DNA of 64,000 nt. Origin: Calonectria ilicicola (Eukaryota > Ascomycota > Sordariomycetes > Hypocreales > Nectriaceae). The stretch covers positions 4,092,001 to 4,156,000 of the forward strand of contig CP085829.1 in the NCBI GenBank assembly GCA_020809705.1, read 5' to 3'. Within the stretch, counting starts at the first letter, position 1; each line of letters begins with the position of its first letter. The translations under genes were made by a program, and so were the position numbers. The notes below the pieces were generated by a model. That model was given only the letters and a program-made list of their open reading frames with translations, made no database searches and was not told the DNA's origin. Shown here in pieces: positions 11,540 to 24,301 of this stretch.

Positions 11540-13840
11540 GCTGTCGGATATAATGTCCCTCAAAAACCCGACCTGAAACTCACTCTCGGGGAGGCGGTCA
11601 TAGCTTCTCGCGCTGATACGGGCCGCCCAGTCGAGGCAACAAACGGCCGTCGTTGCTGCACCTGGAGATGGGACGGAGTCTGTGCCGCAAGCAGGGATCC
11701 ATGTGGGCGCCCAATCTCAACATGTGGGGACGGTAAGACCAACCTAGTCGCCAGCTGCGGGAAAACTTCGCCAGCTGCCTGCGTATGCGTGCAAGTACCG
11801 TACTGTACTGTACTGTCCGGTACGTGCGTGGAGCGTTGCACCAGTAATGATGACGTGGGATCTCAGATCATGCCCTGCCCTGGGGCCCCCCCAAGAGAGA
11901 CCGCCGCGGGCAAAACCACCCTCCCACTCTCCCTCCCTCACTCTCTCTCCCCTGGCCATGGAGATGGGAATGGAGACTCGGCTAACTTAGATAGAGGCAT
12001 CTGGCTAATTACTGTCCTCTCTCTCGCTCTCGCGCTCTGGTTGCTGGGCGCGAGCTATGCCGCTTTTGTCCACCGTCATGTTCGACTCATCATGGGTCAG
12101 GATTGATTGACATTAACGATGAACCCTCCACCACCCTCCCTCACAATCCTCCTCCACTCCCTGTCCACTGACTCTATGTGTTCTGTCACGCCGTTGAAAA
12201 TGTGCGTCGGGCTAAGGCACAAACGACGAACGCCGAACGTTGAACCGTGACTCAACTCCCGCACCAAGCAGAACTCACTCGCTCACACCGGTTTCCGAAT
12301 AAGAGCAGCCAGCGTCGGATTAGGCACTAAGACAATGGATTGGCCCTGCAATGGCAATGCAATCTGCACATGGGTCCAGGGATAGCCCCCGCAAAACCCG
12401 AGAATTCTCATCGTGCTTCCATGCCATGCTTTGCCTGTGCAGCTTGGTGTGTGTTACGCGCAGAACCTATCCACCGCCTAGTTACCTCCTTCTTCGCAGA
12501 ACATTTCCACCACGACCACGACCCGCGCCATACAGCCGCTGCGAAAGGTAAAAAGACCTTTCCCCAGTAAATCAGCAATTGATGATGTGTCCCTCGCGTG
12601 CGCAAGTACGCATGTAGCTCCGAGGCGTCTTGTACGTTGTGTTTATTCATCTACCCACTCATGAGCGAGCATTGCAATCCTCGCCGCAGCCAAGATCAAT
12701 GCGTTAGACTAAAACCGATTGTTCGTGCCGCTCTGCAAGCAATCGGATGTCCATCTATTCCCTTCTCTAGGTGCTTTGAGCGCATTTCGACTTGTGAGCT
12801 GGCACAATCGCTGGTGTTGTTGTTGTGGGGAGTGGAGTCATCATATTCATCCTTTCTTTGTTCAACGGCTTCTTAATTTTTTTTTTATTTTTTTATTTTT
12901 TTGCCATGGATCCAGCATGATCGAGCATCGAACAACCATGTCCCGTGCTGACAGAGATGTACCTCTCTCAATGCTACTCCCGATCGCACACGGTCCGCAC
13001 CCAAGACGAACAAGCCGCAAAAGGCGTCCAGCTCGGAAATTTTTTCCTTTCTTCTTCTCACGTAAGTTTGACGCCAAGTCCGCACTCAATTAGGTTTTCG
13101 GATCCGTTCCGCGTTTTCGGCCGACTCGGACGCCGGGGCGGCCTAATTACTAGTGCATGTCCGGGCTTGGATTTATCATCACAGCCCTCGCTCGATCCTC
13201 CTTTCGCATCAGATTCCCGCCAAGGCAACTCGCTTTATTTTATTTTTGCCCAGAACCTACCATGTCAGCCCGCGAGTGTGCAGGGCCAAGAAGGAGAACG
13301 GTGGGTATCTTTTACTGGGCCCCGGGTTTATCTCATTTTTTTACTGGGTCCACGTGGGAATAAGCATGGTCTGAATCTGATCTATCGCGGATGTGCCGGC
13401 TGTATCCTGACCTGAGATGGAGGGACTGGGGGATCAATCCCGAGCGAACGTGGCTCCTGCTGAGCCCAAGTCATGGGCTGGTGTCTTGGGCCCTTGTCAT
13501 GACTAAAGTTGCAAGCCAGATTTCCGAAAACATGAATCAGTTAAACGAGCGAGACAGCTACCTGTGTGTATGCGTTGTTTCAAACCAAACTCGCCTCGAA
13601 GCAATACCGCCATGTAGTTTACCAAGACATGAAAGTGAAACCTGAACCTGATCCCGTCCAATCCGTCATGATCAACCTGGCCCATGGACTAACCCTTACC
13701 CGCCCGTACAAAAAAAAAAGAAGAAAGGGAGAAAAACAGACCCTCCTAAAGTCGTGTTTTAAGATGATGCCGTGAATAGATGTGATTCCGAACTGAACCA
13801 CGGCCCCACCACTCCGGTCACTACCCCCTCACCTGTTTGC

Positions 13841-15457
13841 TCACTTGTTCCGGAACGGACCCTCCGGCACGACGACAGACCTCCGCCGAGACGGCGATGG
13901 CTTCATCGGCTCCCCCCCGCTGTTTCCGTTTGCGGGTGTCTCCTGCACAGTCTGGGTCGACCACAGCGCCATCCCATTGAAGATGAGATCTTCCTGCGTG
14001 GACACCTGCGGGAACAAGACGGCCGCGACCGTTCCCCTGAGGCCCTTGGCTCCCTTGGGGGTCGAGGGCTGGTCGTAGTCGTCGTACTTGCTCGGGGGCT
14101 GCACCTCGTTGACGTCCGGCGCCTCGGCCGTGATGAGGTGCCGCGAGCGCTGCACGCTGGCCCAGAGGACGACGGCCTCCTTGAAGAAGGTCGGCACCGC
14201 CTGGAAGAAGCCCGCCTGCTTGTAGGGGACGACGAGCGGGTGCAGGTTGCTGCGGACCTCGTTGCTCGCCTTGCGGACGATTTCGTCCTGCACGCGCGCA
14301 AGCTCCTCCGGGTCCGTCATGGACCGGAGGATCTGGCACCGGTACGCGGTCCGCTTCTTCTCGTCGTCTCCAAAGAGGTCAAGCAGAGACGAGGCCGCGT
14401 CCCTGATGTGGGCTGGCAAGTAGAAGGGGACAAAGACTTGCGCCATGAGCACCTTGGCGATGACGGCTTCGGCCACTGCGCAGCGCATCTGGGCCGCGCT
14501 CTTGGTTATCACGGTCGACAATGGGACCTTGGAGAATTCCTCCTTGAGGTCCTGGATTTCACTGACCGCATCCTATCAAAGTTTCTAGTGTAAGCAAGAG
14601 GCGGAAACCCCCCAAAGTATAGGGTTGGTCAAAAGATATTACTCACTTGGGCTCCATCTGGGTCATTGAAGTATTCTATAGCCAGCGCATGAAGCCTCTT
14701 CGACAGCGCTCTCAGGTCCAGGCCTCTGTAAACAAATACATATTAGCCGAGTTTTGGGGGAATAAAATCCACAAGAGTGCAATACTCACAATTTCTTGAG
14801 CCCCTCAGCACTGTAATCGCGCCAGAGGTCCTCCCCAAGAGCGCCCTGGGCAGCGCTCAGCTTCGTCTTGCAGGCGTCAAGCTCCGCAATGCTCGTCTGC
14901 ATCCGGGAGCGATGAACATCGCACTCGGCGCTCATCTCCTTCATCTCAGTGGCCAATCGCTGCGAATTGTTCTCGGCCGATTTGAGGAGCTGCTTGAGCT
15001 TCTCGGCCTCGTCAATCTTGGCATTCTGCAATGCTTCAGAAGCCTCCAGCTTGGCCTTCATCTCCACAAAGTCCTTCAGCATGGTCTCATGCTCGGTCTT
15101 GTTTGACTCAAAGTCCTGGACCTGCTGCTTGAACCCGTCAAGCAAGGACCGGGTCGTCGCCTGCGCCTGAGCTTTTTGATCCTCAAGGTCTTGGGCGGCC
15201 TGCGCCTTGTGGTCGGAGCACTCCTTGATGGACTTTTCATAGAGACCGCGAAGCTTCTTGTTTTCTTCAGTCTTGGCCTCTAACTCCTGCTCGAGTGCCT
15301 TTCTGCCCTCAATGGTCTTGTCGTAATCTTGGATGGCGTCAACATCTTTGGACACTTCCTTGGCAAGGGCTAGGAGCTGCCACAGCTTCGAGTTCTTATT
15401 GACGGTCTTTTCAGAAACATGATTGCCATTAGTGCCCTTGTTCTTTGGCTCCGCCAT
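13841..15457 (-). CDS. Conserved coiled-coil protein of unknown function
   Basis: Three exons: 14790-15457, 14647-14725 and 13841-14572. Introns of 64 and 74 nt begin with GTGAGT and end TACAG and ATAG; splicing removes frame stops and gives 492 aa. Residues from about 55 to 215 are rich in E, K, Q, A and L in heptad-like spacing, suggesting a long coiled coil. The second half is globular-looking, with alternating hydrophobic and charged segments and a Pro/Ser-rich, basic end. No enzyme motif, signal peptide or membrane segment is visible. I do not recognise a named family; similar coiled-coil hypotheticals are common in Sordariomycetes. The ATG at 15457 is the first in frame and is followed by a polar N-terminus. 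An A/T run lies immediately upstream. Confidence 0.82.
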
Positions 15458-16101
15458 GATTTTTTTTTTTTTAAATTATGGAACGAAGGGACGCGACAAG
15501 ACTACTGATTCGAATTGAATTAATCTTCCACACTTGCTCATTTTTAAAGGCAATGGGTCTCTTACGATTCCTCTGGCGACCCAATCCCAAGGTTACAAAG
15601 AGCCTCACCTACCCCCTCCATTTGTGGTTCAATGGACAACTCATCAACACATGACGCTTGCAATATAATCAACCTTTCCCCGTCCGTTCCCACCCTCCAT
15701 CTTGATCAATCCCCAGAAGCCCATGCCCAATCCCGCAAAATCAGGCTGGACGGGTCGCCTTGCCGTTGCACACAGTACGCGGGGTAAGCCCAATGATATC
15801 CCTGCACATCAGCCACCCCTACAGGTGTGGTTGCCTTGTATCCAAATTGACGCTCGAAAGACTCGTAAAATAGGGCTGCCGAGGGCATTCTTCCGGGATG
15901 CGCCGCGACAAGCTGACGTGGGGTTGTTTCAATCAACTTATCGAGGTCACGCTCTCGCCAGATGACTGGCCATTCTTCTCGGCACCGAGGCGAATGGCGT
16001 TGTTCCCTCGCACGTTTGATAGGACTCGAATGCACGATGCAATTCGGTGGATTTGTTGGCAGGCCTCAGTCACACCACCAACCGTGTTACAGAGCGGGCG
16101 C
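15458..16101. other. Intergenic region between coiled-coil gene and methyltransferase gene
   Basis: About 640 bases that hold the promoter of the coiled-coil gene and the 3' end of the methyltransferase gene. A T run directly precedes the coiled-coil start (on the + strand). Short ORFs on both strands show no family resemblance. Confidence 0.6.
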
Positions 16102-17343
16102 CTATGCCCTACTCTGGTGGATCAAACTGGACTTGTCGAAGAGATAGAATTCGACCGACTCGGGCTCGCCCCCAAGGACGGGCATTGGAATCTCCTGGCT
16201 GTGCAGCCCGTCCCAGCCCGCATCTGCCATTAAGTCGAACAGTGCGTCCTCTGAGGGGTGACGTGGCTTGGTGGCCAAGAAGACCTTTGTAGTAAAGGAT
16301 GCCCCGATGGGAACATGCCTCAAATTGGACGAGTGAATGGCCGACAGGGTTTCCACCAATGCAGGAAGCATGTCGACATTGTAGGTGCAGTCGCTCAGCA
16401 TGATTAGATCCCAGGGCCGCGACTGGGCCTCATTGCCAAAATGTCCCTGCCTGCCGGCCTCCCAGTCCAGGTTCTCGTAGAGTATCTGCACCTGCGAGTT
16501 TCCGGTAGCGGAAGACTCGGGGTCGATGCGGCTAATGTTGGATCGAGCTCTAGCCTCAGCCTCTGGGAGATCCGTCATCAGAACCGTACACTCGCCGGTA
16601 GCAATTCTTGGGTAAACGGAGCCCAACCCGACGCCCAAGATGCCGACGCCGCAACCCAATTCCAAAATGTTGATGGATTTCCTCCTCTCGAGAATGGCCT
16701 TCAGGGCCTGCATGCATCGGCCTTGGCTGGACTCGTGGTCGGGGAGGGCGTCGATCCCTGCAATTGCACACAGTGCAACCACACCAGCGTCCCAAACGTG
16801 GCGTGCAATGCTCTCACCGATGTCCTCTTCCACCTCGATGTTGACAAAGCCAACCGGTGAGTCTCTCAACTGAAGCCTTCGTAAGCAAGTGGTGGTCTCT
16901 CTTCCGGGCCCACCCAACGCAACCCAGGCAGGCATGATGCCTCCCATCATGGTCGACTCGCCGCGGAACCGGGGCCGCTCCGAAGTCATTGCCAAGATCC
17001 TCGCGACTCCGTCAGCTGTCCGAGCTGGCTCCGCCGCCCGGACGCAAATCTGAAGACTGCCTCCTGCTTGAATTGCTCGCTCAAAGGCCCAGGGGATGTC
17101 GACATTGGGCTTGGCCACCCGCATGCCGGGCTCCCAGTAAAGGCGTCCGGGGCTGGAGAGGAGCCATGTTGACGCGCCTTCGACGGACGCCGCTGATGCA
17201 ACAATCTGCAGGTCGACAGGTTTCTCGGGAAACAAAAATGCATCTCCTAGGTCCGTGGTAATTGTGAAGACCAGCTCGACCTGCAGGCTGTTGCCGCGGC
17301 CGTCCACGAGCTTTGGGGGCCGGAGAAAGCGAACATAATGCAT
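16102..17343 (-). CDS. METTL21/FAM86-type (Methyltransf_16) protein methyltransferase-like protein
   Basis: Class I SAM-dependent methyltransferase of the Methyltransf_16 group, whose studied members methylate lysines in translation factors and chaperones. The protein is 413 aa in one exon. Visible motifs: VWDAG near residue 183, SAM-binding motif I ELGCGVG near 228, the acidic ribose-binding TDLP near 257, and DCTYN near 318, which corresponds to the family D/NxxY position before motif IV. The C-terminal segment with VEFYLFDK fits the last strands. The start was chosen at the ATG at 17343, beginning MHYVRFLRPPKL, because it opens the conserved N-terminal region. An in-frame ATG 38 codons upstream (17457) would add a low-complexity leader. 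Substrate cannot be predicted. Confidence 0.88.
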   Translation of the reverse strand: MHYVRFLRPPKLVDGRGNSLQVELVFTITTDLGDAFLFPEKPVDLQIVASAASVEGASTWLLSSPGRLYWEPGMRVAKPNVDIPWAFERAIQAGGSLQICVRAAEPARTADGVARILAMTSERPRFRGESTMMGGIMPAWVALGGPGRETTTCLRRLQLRDSPVGFVNIEVEEDIGESIARHVWDAGVVALCAIAGIDALPDHESSQGRCMQALKAILERRKSINILELGCGVGILGVGLGSVYPRIATGECTVLMTDLPEAEARARSNISRIDPESSATGNSQVQILYENLDWEAGRQGHFGNEAQSRPWDLIMLSDCTYNVDMLPALVETLSAIHSSNLRHVPIGASFTTKVFLATKPRHPSEDALFDLMADAGWDGLHSQEIPMPVLGGEPESVEFYLFDKSSLIHQSRA

Positions 17344-20300
17344 GGTGGGAGGTGAGAAGTGAGAAAGAAGGTGAGGAGGGGATGTGAGACGAGACGCGCA
17401 GGTGAGTTGGCGGCGACACTGAGAGGGCAACCCGACTAAACAGCGATGCCTATTCAACGATATCCAAAGCCCAACGATGGTCCAGAAACAACAGAGTCGG
17501 CTTTAGGCCTCTTTCGTCATGGGATTCCTTGCGATGGCGTGGCCAGATTAGCGGTCGCAAGCATCCTGAGAAATTTCCGTGACGCGACGCCAACCTCCCT
17601 GTTATGTGCTTAGTCATCCCGACGCCTAGGTTCTGAATCGTCAAAGTTGACTTCTAGTTGGTCAACCATGCCGTTCAACTAATCAAAATGAGAAAAAGTA
17701 AGCAGAGAAAAAAAAAAAGCCATACCAAATGGCCTATCATTTTCCGCCCTGTTGTTACAACGCATACAACATGGAATCATTAGCAGCCTCCACCGTGGAG
17801 CAGCTTTGTTGTCAGCTCCGCATAAACCAGTAAACAAAAGGTTAAATATGGGCGTGCGGATCACCCAATGAACATGTCTATTTTAGGCTTGAACTCGTTT
17901 ATCGCACTCGCGATTCAATTCAATTTTAGTGTTTTTTTTCTCTCTTTGAATCCTCATCGCTTAAGTACGGCAACTCACATCACTTCTATCCATCTCCACC
18001 TATGTTTCGCGCAAGCGAGCGATCCAAGACCAGGGTTTTGTATTTTCTTTTACACGTCAACACCCATGTCATGCTTCAAGGCATTCTATGGGGCCATTGA
18101 TTAAAGAGGCGAGCTTGCTCGCGAGCATACCACCAAACGTCATGTGATGAAATGTAGCTGCCCATACAAGTGGCAGGGCGCATTAGGTCTAGATCGGGAA
18201 TAAATCAATAAGCAAGGGAGAAGCAGGATGAAAGGAAATAATATCAACGAATCCACAAATGAAGAATATAAAATCAGGTGCATCTTAATGCATTTATTCC
18301 TTGTCCAAATAGTACAATAGAACCCAGTGTCCTACTATCCTCCACTTGGCAAGCTGGTTGGTGTCAACTGTCAATATGTCATTCGCGCCCGGTATTTTAA
18401 AGCATTACATATATGCAGCTACATTTCTTTATTCTCAATAAACATGTATTCGTTCACGCTTTGGTCACTCTCCTCGTACTCCGTATTTTTAAGCCACTCA
18501 AATGGTAATCTCCAGTTAATGTCATTCAACCGACCAGGGCAGGTTTATCATACCAATTAGCCATTTCATGACCTATTTTTGAGGATAGGTTCTGTTTCTT
18601 AATGTTATAAATGCGTCTTCTAAATACAATTCTCATCTTCATTCCACTATATCAAATTCTTAGTCGCAGTATTACCCATCAAAAAAGCTGCACAGAATGC
18701 TTACGAAAGCCTTGTGTGCCATCAACACTCGATCCATCACCATGAAACCAAGTTTAGGATACATTTGAAGGTATTTAATCAGTTCAATTATCCCGAGGTC
18801 AGCCAGGATTGAAGACTTACACTACAACCTAAAGATAGCTGGCAGTATCAACATCAACATCATATCAGAACGCAGTCATCTTATTTCTTTCCCCATGGAT
18901 TCCGAATAGTTTCCGGAATTATTTGGCTTGTATAAAACTGTATCCAAAGAATTAGAGGTCATATTTGTGACAAAACACATGCTGAGTTGTGCAGGGTCGT
19001 GGTCGGATTTTGCACGGGAAGCTCAATCGTTGAGGTCAGCAATTCAACTCTAGAACCAATACATGAAATTAAAAGCTAAAAAATAATGACAGCCATTTCC
19101 ATTAGTAAAAGCAGCAGTGGTGATAATTGAAGCAGTAGAAGCAACGAGAAGTGAATATTCCCGGTGATTATCCTTCAAATACCTTGAAACATAGTAGCCG
19201 TCCCGAAACAAGAAGTCCGAGTGAAATTATCAACATGGTATGTATATACATGACAAACCCCAAACATGCCGACCAGTTTCTAATATCGATCTTCCAGGAA
19301 CAGTCAGTTTTCTAATCATAACCAACCCGCTCATCAAGCGGGTGACAAAAAAAAAGCAGCACCAGTGTATCCATCACCTCAAAATAGACTACTATTCAAT
19401 ATAAAACCAGCAAATGCATCTTCAAATAACCCTAACATAGTGATTAATCAGTCCGAAGAGAGATATAAATGAAATGAAGAAATGACAAATTACCATTTGA
19501 ATACCTGAGAGGCTTGAATAGCAGTCAATTTCATCACCATTATCACTACATGACAAACTTCATGATTTAAAATCAGAGCATACCGCAACCAAGTAAGTAG
19601 TTCAGCTTCCAGTTATCTCCATGATCCAACGCCTTCTGGAAAATCATTTCCCAGCCTTTGAGAAGTATCCAAAGTATATGCACACCATAGAGAAGGCCAA
19701 TACATGGCTTCTATCAGTATGTGAGAAGTGCTGCTGCTCTTTCACCAATACACCATTGATTGCCGCAATCATGTTTAGAGGGGAAGTAATAAGGGGCATT
19801 AAAATCCTAGGTCACGATTGTAAATATTTCAGCACCTATAACTGCAGGAAACCTTCACTCATGGAGCAGGGTGGCGTGGGTTCGACACCTTGGACACAAT
19901 GTTTACATTCTCACATGACCAGTACCTCAAGCACATCGCACAAATAGAGATCAATATCACATACTTATATTAACAGCTAGAACCTAAATTGCGTTGGCCA
20001 GGTCGGGAGCGGTGTCTTTGCGAAAGCATCACACGGCCATGTAATGCACCTAGGAACAGCATGTAGTCTTTCATCGACAGGCTTAGCTAGAAAGCGCACC
20101 TACCAACAAAGCGTTTCCAGGAAACTCCCAATATTTTTCCATGTGCATCCTAATTGAAACCCTTGCCATATCATTTGCAAGATACTGGGGACTTTGCTGG
20201 CCCTCAAATTTGAATCACGATCAATGTTTTGTTCTAAACTCTGACGACTCTCTGCCAGCCGGACAAGAATTAACTAGCAGTTGAATAAACACCCACTAAA

Positions 20301-20517
20301 TCATTAATGATACGCACTAAAACATGGAAATCTTGCGACACTTGGCTTTCAAATAAGGTGATTTAGAAAAGATAATTATGGGTCGTTGGTAGCCATTAGC
20401 GCACACCATCGAGCGGGACGGCCCACGATGAATCACACCTCTAGTGCTCCATCTTTGACCCCGATATATAAACCTCTCTCTAGACAATTAACTCAACACC
20501 ACATCATCCCAGTTGCC
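17344..20517. other. Gene-free, AT-rich intergenic block
   Basis: About 3.2 kb between the methyltransferase and HAD genes, which are divergent, so both promoters lie in it. From about 18.1 to 20.4 kb base composition becomes clearly AT-rich compared with the flanks, with no long ORF. There are no terminal repeats, no transposase-like ORF and no tRNA. An intergenic transcript or an eroded element is possible, but nothing visible proves either. Confidence 0.6.
20465..20472 (+). promoter_or_regulatory. TATA box of the HAD phosphatase gene
   Basis: TATATAAA lies 46-53 bp before the chosen start codon at 20518 and is followed by a CT-rich stretch and a CA-rich leader, a common fungal promoter layout. 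Its position puts transcription start near 20495-20505. That rules against the upstream in-frame ATG at 20386. Confidence 0.6.
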
Positions 20518-21270
20518 ATGTCGTCGCCTCTTTTAATTGGAACCGATGAGCTCGTCGCCTTGTTGCGTACCAAGCCATGGTTCGGTTTCGATCTCGACGA
20601 CACTCTCCATGAATTCCGCAAAGCTAGTCGCGCAGCAACGACATTTTGCCTAACCCAGATTGCCCAGGAAAATTCTCATGTCACATTAGAAGCGCTTCAA
20701 GAGCGCTATCAGCAGGTTCTCAAGCAAGGCACTTCAAACGCTTTTGTCGACGGGAAAACCTCTCACGATTACCGCAGAGAGCGATTTTCGGCCACGCTGC
20801 ACCACTTCGGCTTAGAGCACGGCATCGTTGACCAACTACTCGATTCGTACGAGAAAACACTCATTGAAAATTTGACTCTAAAACCTGGGGCTTTGGGTTT
20901 CCTCCAAGCTATCAAGGCTTCGGGTCGAAACATTGTGGTCATTACTGAAGGTCCCCAGGATGCTCAAGAGCGAGCTCTGAGGGACCTCGGACTTGCTCAA
21001 TATGTCGACTTCCTCGCCACGACAAATAAATTCCGAGCCTCAAAAATTGATGGAATCTTCCCCAAAGTTCAAGATCATTTGAGTATCCAAAGCCATGAAA
21101 TTGCCTACGTCGGTGATTCATTGGAAAGAGATATTGTTCCAGCGACTGCAGAGGGGATGCTTGCCATTCACTTGAACGAGAATCAGCCGACGACACTTAC
21201 AGGGACACCCATTGCAGTAGATTCCTTGGCAGTGTTGGAGGGTCTTCTTCCGCCGCTGGACAAGGCTTGA
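20518..21270 (+). CDS. HAD-superfamily phosphatase/hydrolase
   Basis: A 250-aa haloacid dehalogenase-like hydrolase with a helical cap, probably acting on a small phosphorylated metabolite in the cytosol. Motif I FDLDDT gives the nucleophile D25 and acid/base D27. Motif II is VITEG (T143). The motif III Lys is probably K176 in ASKIDG. Motif IV is YVGDSLERD (D200, D205). The cap between motifs I and II (about residues 35-125) is helical, as in the C1-cap subfamily. The start at 20518 was preferred over 20386 because the earlier ATG lies upstream of a TATA box and its extension is low-complexity; the chosen protein begins with MSSPLLIGTDEL. The exact substrate cannot be read from the sequence. 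Confidence 0.9.
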   Translation: MSSPLLIGTDELVALLRTKPWFGFDLDDTLHEFRKASRAATTFCLTQIAQENSHVTLEALQERYQQVLKQGTSNAFVDGKTSHDYRRERFSATLHHFGLEHGIVDQLLDSYEKTLIENLTLKPGALGFLQAIKASGRNIVVITEGPQDAQERALRDLGLAQYVDFLATTNKFRASKIDGIFPKVQDHLSIQSHEIAYVGDSLERDIVPATAEGMLAIHLNENQPTTLTGTPIAVDSLAVLEGLLPPLDKA

Positions 21271-23167
21271 CTGTCTTTTCATGTTTGATCGATAGTTGAA
21301 CAATATAAACATATTGCACAGTGTGGAAGTGCATCGCTATTTCATCCGAAACAATTTCCCCATATTAGTCGTGCTCGTTTCAGCAATCAGGCAGAAGTGT
21401 CCAAGTGCCCCTCTTTTGCAATGGCATAGAAGGGACATACCAAACAATATCAAACAGTATGCGAAATAAGATTGATGATGTCGTCGCATATGACATGGGC
21501 ATCAAGCCTCTATGCATGATTATTGGACGGCCGCCCAAACCAATTCGCCCCAAAATCCACACGCCAAGTAATTGATTCCATCCCTACACCCGGATCGCAA
21601 ACAAACATGCCGGGTCCCTTTGCAACCGAGCAAACAAACTTCCTCCGGGCCATAGACGGACACCCGCAGCCGGTCGCAGGTTGGAATCACTGCGTTTGAC
21701 ATGCCCTCTTCAGGACATAGGCCGCGGCCGCAGGAACAGGATCCGGCCGGACCGTGCCGGGCCAGTGGCACACTCGATCCCGGCTTCACTTCGTCCCTAC
21801 ACCATCCCAACAACGCTGCAGGCAGCGCTCCCGACACCCCCGTCCACTCACACTCGCAAAGCGCAGAGGGGGGGCTGGAATACAACATTGCATGGGTCAA
21901 CATCCAGGTGGTAAGCGGAAATGGACGTCTGCACGATTCCGTTTTCAATAATCAGGAATCTTCGGCCCTCGTGGCCCCTCAACTACCGAGGATGGCAAGC
22001 GGCACAGCGGAGGCGTAGTCATTCGTCTCGAATACCCTCTCACTTTCTTGGTTTTTTTTTTCTTACCCATACCCCCGGCCCCTGCTCAACAAGTGTTGCA
22101 CAACTAATTTTTTTTTTTTCTCGATTGAAACAACAGTTACGCATGGCTGCTAAGAATATCCTCGTCATCCGTCGCTCAGACAAAAGGCCGTAATGACGGC
22201 GACGGCTCCCCGTCTCACACACACACACACATCCCCCTGGGCCCTGCCCCCGGGATCGGTTCAGTCAAAAGGTGCAACACCCGAGCGAGTCCGCTTACAC
22301 CCTGTCCGAGGATATTCGATGATGCACGATGCACACCAACACGAACAAATAAAATAAAATGGGTTGCATGGAAACTGGAGAGCGATCCCCGGATTACCCT
22401 GCTCATTGAATGCAATTGCGACACCGGGTTCTGCACCGTCAGCCCAAGCGACGTGTGAGATGGCAGCGTGGCTGTGGGCGAACTGCCACCACGCGTGCAT
22501 AACGAGGGATAAATTTAGACGCGATAACTAATACCCAAGACCCAAGACCCAACCAGACAGATAGATGCCCGGCACTAGGACAAGGACTTTTGTGCTCTCT
22601 TTTTTTGCACATTGCACATTACACACTTCACCGAGGGCGTGCATCTTTGCACAGTTTGAGGCAGCATCCTCTGCACAACGGCGTGATTAGGCTCCGGCCG
22701 GGTCCCCCCATCGACCCCCATGTCACATCCCATTCCCGCATCACGGGCACGCCCGTAGTCTGGACGTGGACGTGAATCCTAAGCGCCCAACCGAGCACAC
22801 CCACCACCACCAGCCATCCCACCACCACTAGACGCGTGCGCGGGTGTATTGGAGGGCGTGCTCCGACAACCAGATACCGTGATGCCGCATGCAGTAATCA
22901 CACCAAAAAAGAGGGGTGCATTTTGTTTGGCTGTGAATGGCTTTCGTTTTTTTTTTCTCTTTCCCCAACCTCGTCTATAGACAAAAGTGATGTGAAAAAA
23001 AAGCCACATGATGGTCCAGCTGCGAGAAGCCGGAAACACGACATGGCGACGTCTTGTGGTACCACTCTCCGCACGCCAGTCTCTCATCACATGTGAGGAG
23101 ACGCCGGCGTGGCACTCAAGGTCAACCCATGAGATGAGACAGACTGTGTGCAAGGGGGCCAAGATTC

Positions 23168-23192
<25 letters not shown>
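23168..23192. repeat. Homopolymer T25
   Basis: Twenty-five consecutive T residues on the + strand, the longest pure homopolymer I noticed in the window. Length could be affected by sequencing error. Confidence 0.85.
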
Positions 23193-23198
<6 letters not shown>

Positions 23199-23309
23199 TT
23201 GCTGCTGCGCTGCGTCCTCAGCCTGCGCTCGCAAGGCAAGGGGGTGTTTGGCCGAATCGACACGTCTCCTTGCATCCTGATCAATTCATCAAGACGGGCC
23301 GTGAGACGA

Positions 23310-23383
23310 GACACACACACGCACACGCACACACACGCTCCTCCAGCTCCTGCTCCAGCTCCTGCTCCTGCTCCTGCTCCTCC
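23310..23383. repeat. Compound microsatellite (CA/CG)n then (GCTCCT)n
   Basis: An ACAC/ACGC dinucleotide run is followed directly by about seven GCTCCT/GCTCCA hexamers. Reading it as coding gives only a PAPAPAP or SSCSSCS repeat with no flanking conserved sequence, so it is called non-coding. Confidence 0.8.
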
Positions 23384-24301
23384 CTGCGGGCCAGATCTCT
23401 GCCGCACCGAAGTCTTTCACCTTCCCTCACCGAGATAGCGCCCGCTCCCGTCTCGAGAATCCGAGCCCTGCAGATGATCTCGCCCCCAAACTCCCAGCCT
23501 CGCTCGTGCACGTGGAGGAGGCGTCGTTCTGTCAACTCGACCGTCTCTGCATTTTCAGGTGATTGGTATCCTAGCCGCTCGCCCAGGACACCCTCAAGCA
23601 CAACCCTCCAGCGGAGAGAGCGGGGTCGGGTGCTGCTAGCGAGCTCTTCCCAGGATCGTAGTCGGAATCGCTGTGCACTGTGTGATCTCACAAACTCATC
23701 ATGACCATGGCCCTTCCCCCTTCCCTGCACCTTCACCGTCACCCCCCCCCTCCTCTTCGCCATAACCACCCGACTCCGATAGCCTGGCACTTACAAGCAC
23801 CAAGCCCAACGCCAGCCCATGGAAGGAAAACCCAACGCAGCGGGCTAACGCGGGCTAGCTCTGGGCACCAAAGGCGAGAGAGTTATGCCCGCCTGTGTCA
23901 CTGTCTCCTCCGTTCATACCTCGGCGTGCCACCCCAAAGCTTACTATCTGCTACGCTCCTATCTAGGGAACCTCGCAGCCCGAGACAAAAACGGGGTGGG
24001 AGTGCTTGCGCCGCCGATGGATCCGTGTTAGCTGCAGGGTGACCCAAAAGCAAACAGCGAGAACCCTTGTCGCAAGTGCGGCTGATGTCTCGGCTTTTTG
24101 CTTGTCTGTGTGCTCAGTGGACAAGTAGTGATTCAATAGGAGAAGCAGAAGAAGGGAAAAAATTTTACACACTACCGCTTGACTCATTCACGGAGTCGGG
24201 GCCGCGAGATGCGCAAAGCTAAATGAGATTTCGGGGCCCAAGGCCTGAGTCCCGTGAGGCGGAGCCGAAGTGGCTTGGTCGCGGTTTAAGACAGGTTGCC
24301 A

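Larger units (their letters stand above)
9799..13840. other. 4-kb gene-free upstream region of the PDR gene
   Basis: No ORF here shows family resemblance; all are short and of low complexity. The region includes the promoter and leader of the PDR gene and the 3' flank of the coiled-coil gene. It holds CT-rich tracts (11460-11520, 11920-11955, 12020-12040), a CAG repeat, a CTCGCC repeat, T runs near 11220 and 12875, and two CCGCGG palindromes (9960 and near 11902). GC content varies sharply along it. A non-coding transcript could be present but cannot be seen from sequence. Confidence 0.6.

Noticed and set aside
19879..19889. Perfect B-box-like GGTTCGACACC, possible tRNA
   Set aside because: The flanks do not pair as a T stem beyond three base pairs and no A box or acceptor stem is present.
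20386..20517. Upstream in-frame ATG that would extend the HAD protein by 44 residues
   Set aside because: It lies before a TATA box and its product is low-complexity; the ATG at 20518 is better placed.
23281..23790. ORFs of about 150 codons on both strands across the microsatellite cluster
   Set aside because: Their length comes mainly from repeat DNA with no stops; outside the repeat there is no conserved sequence.
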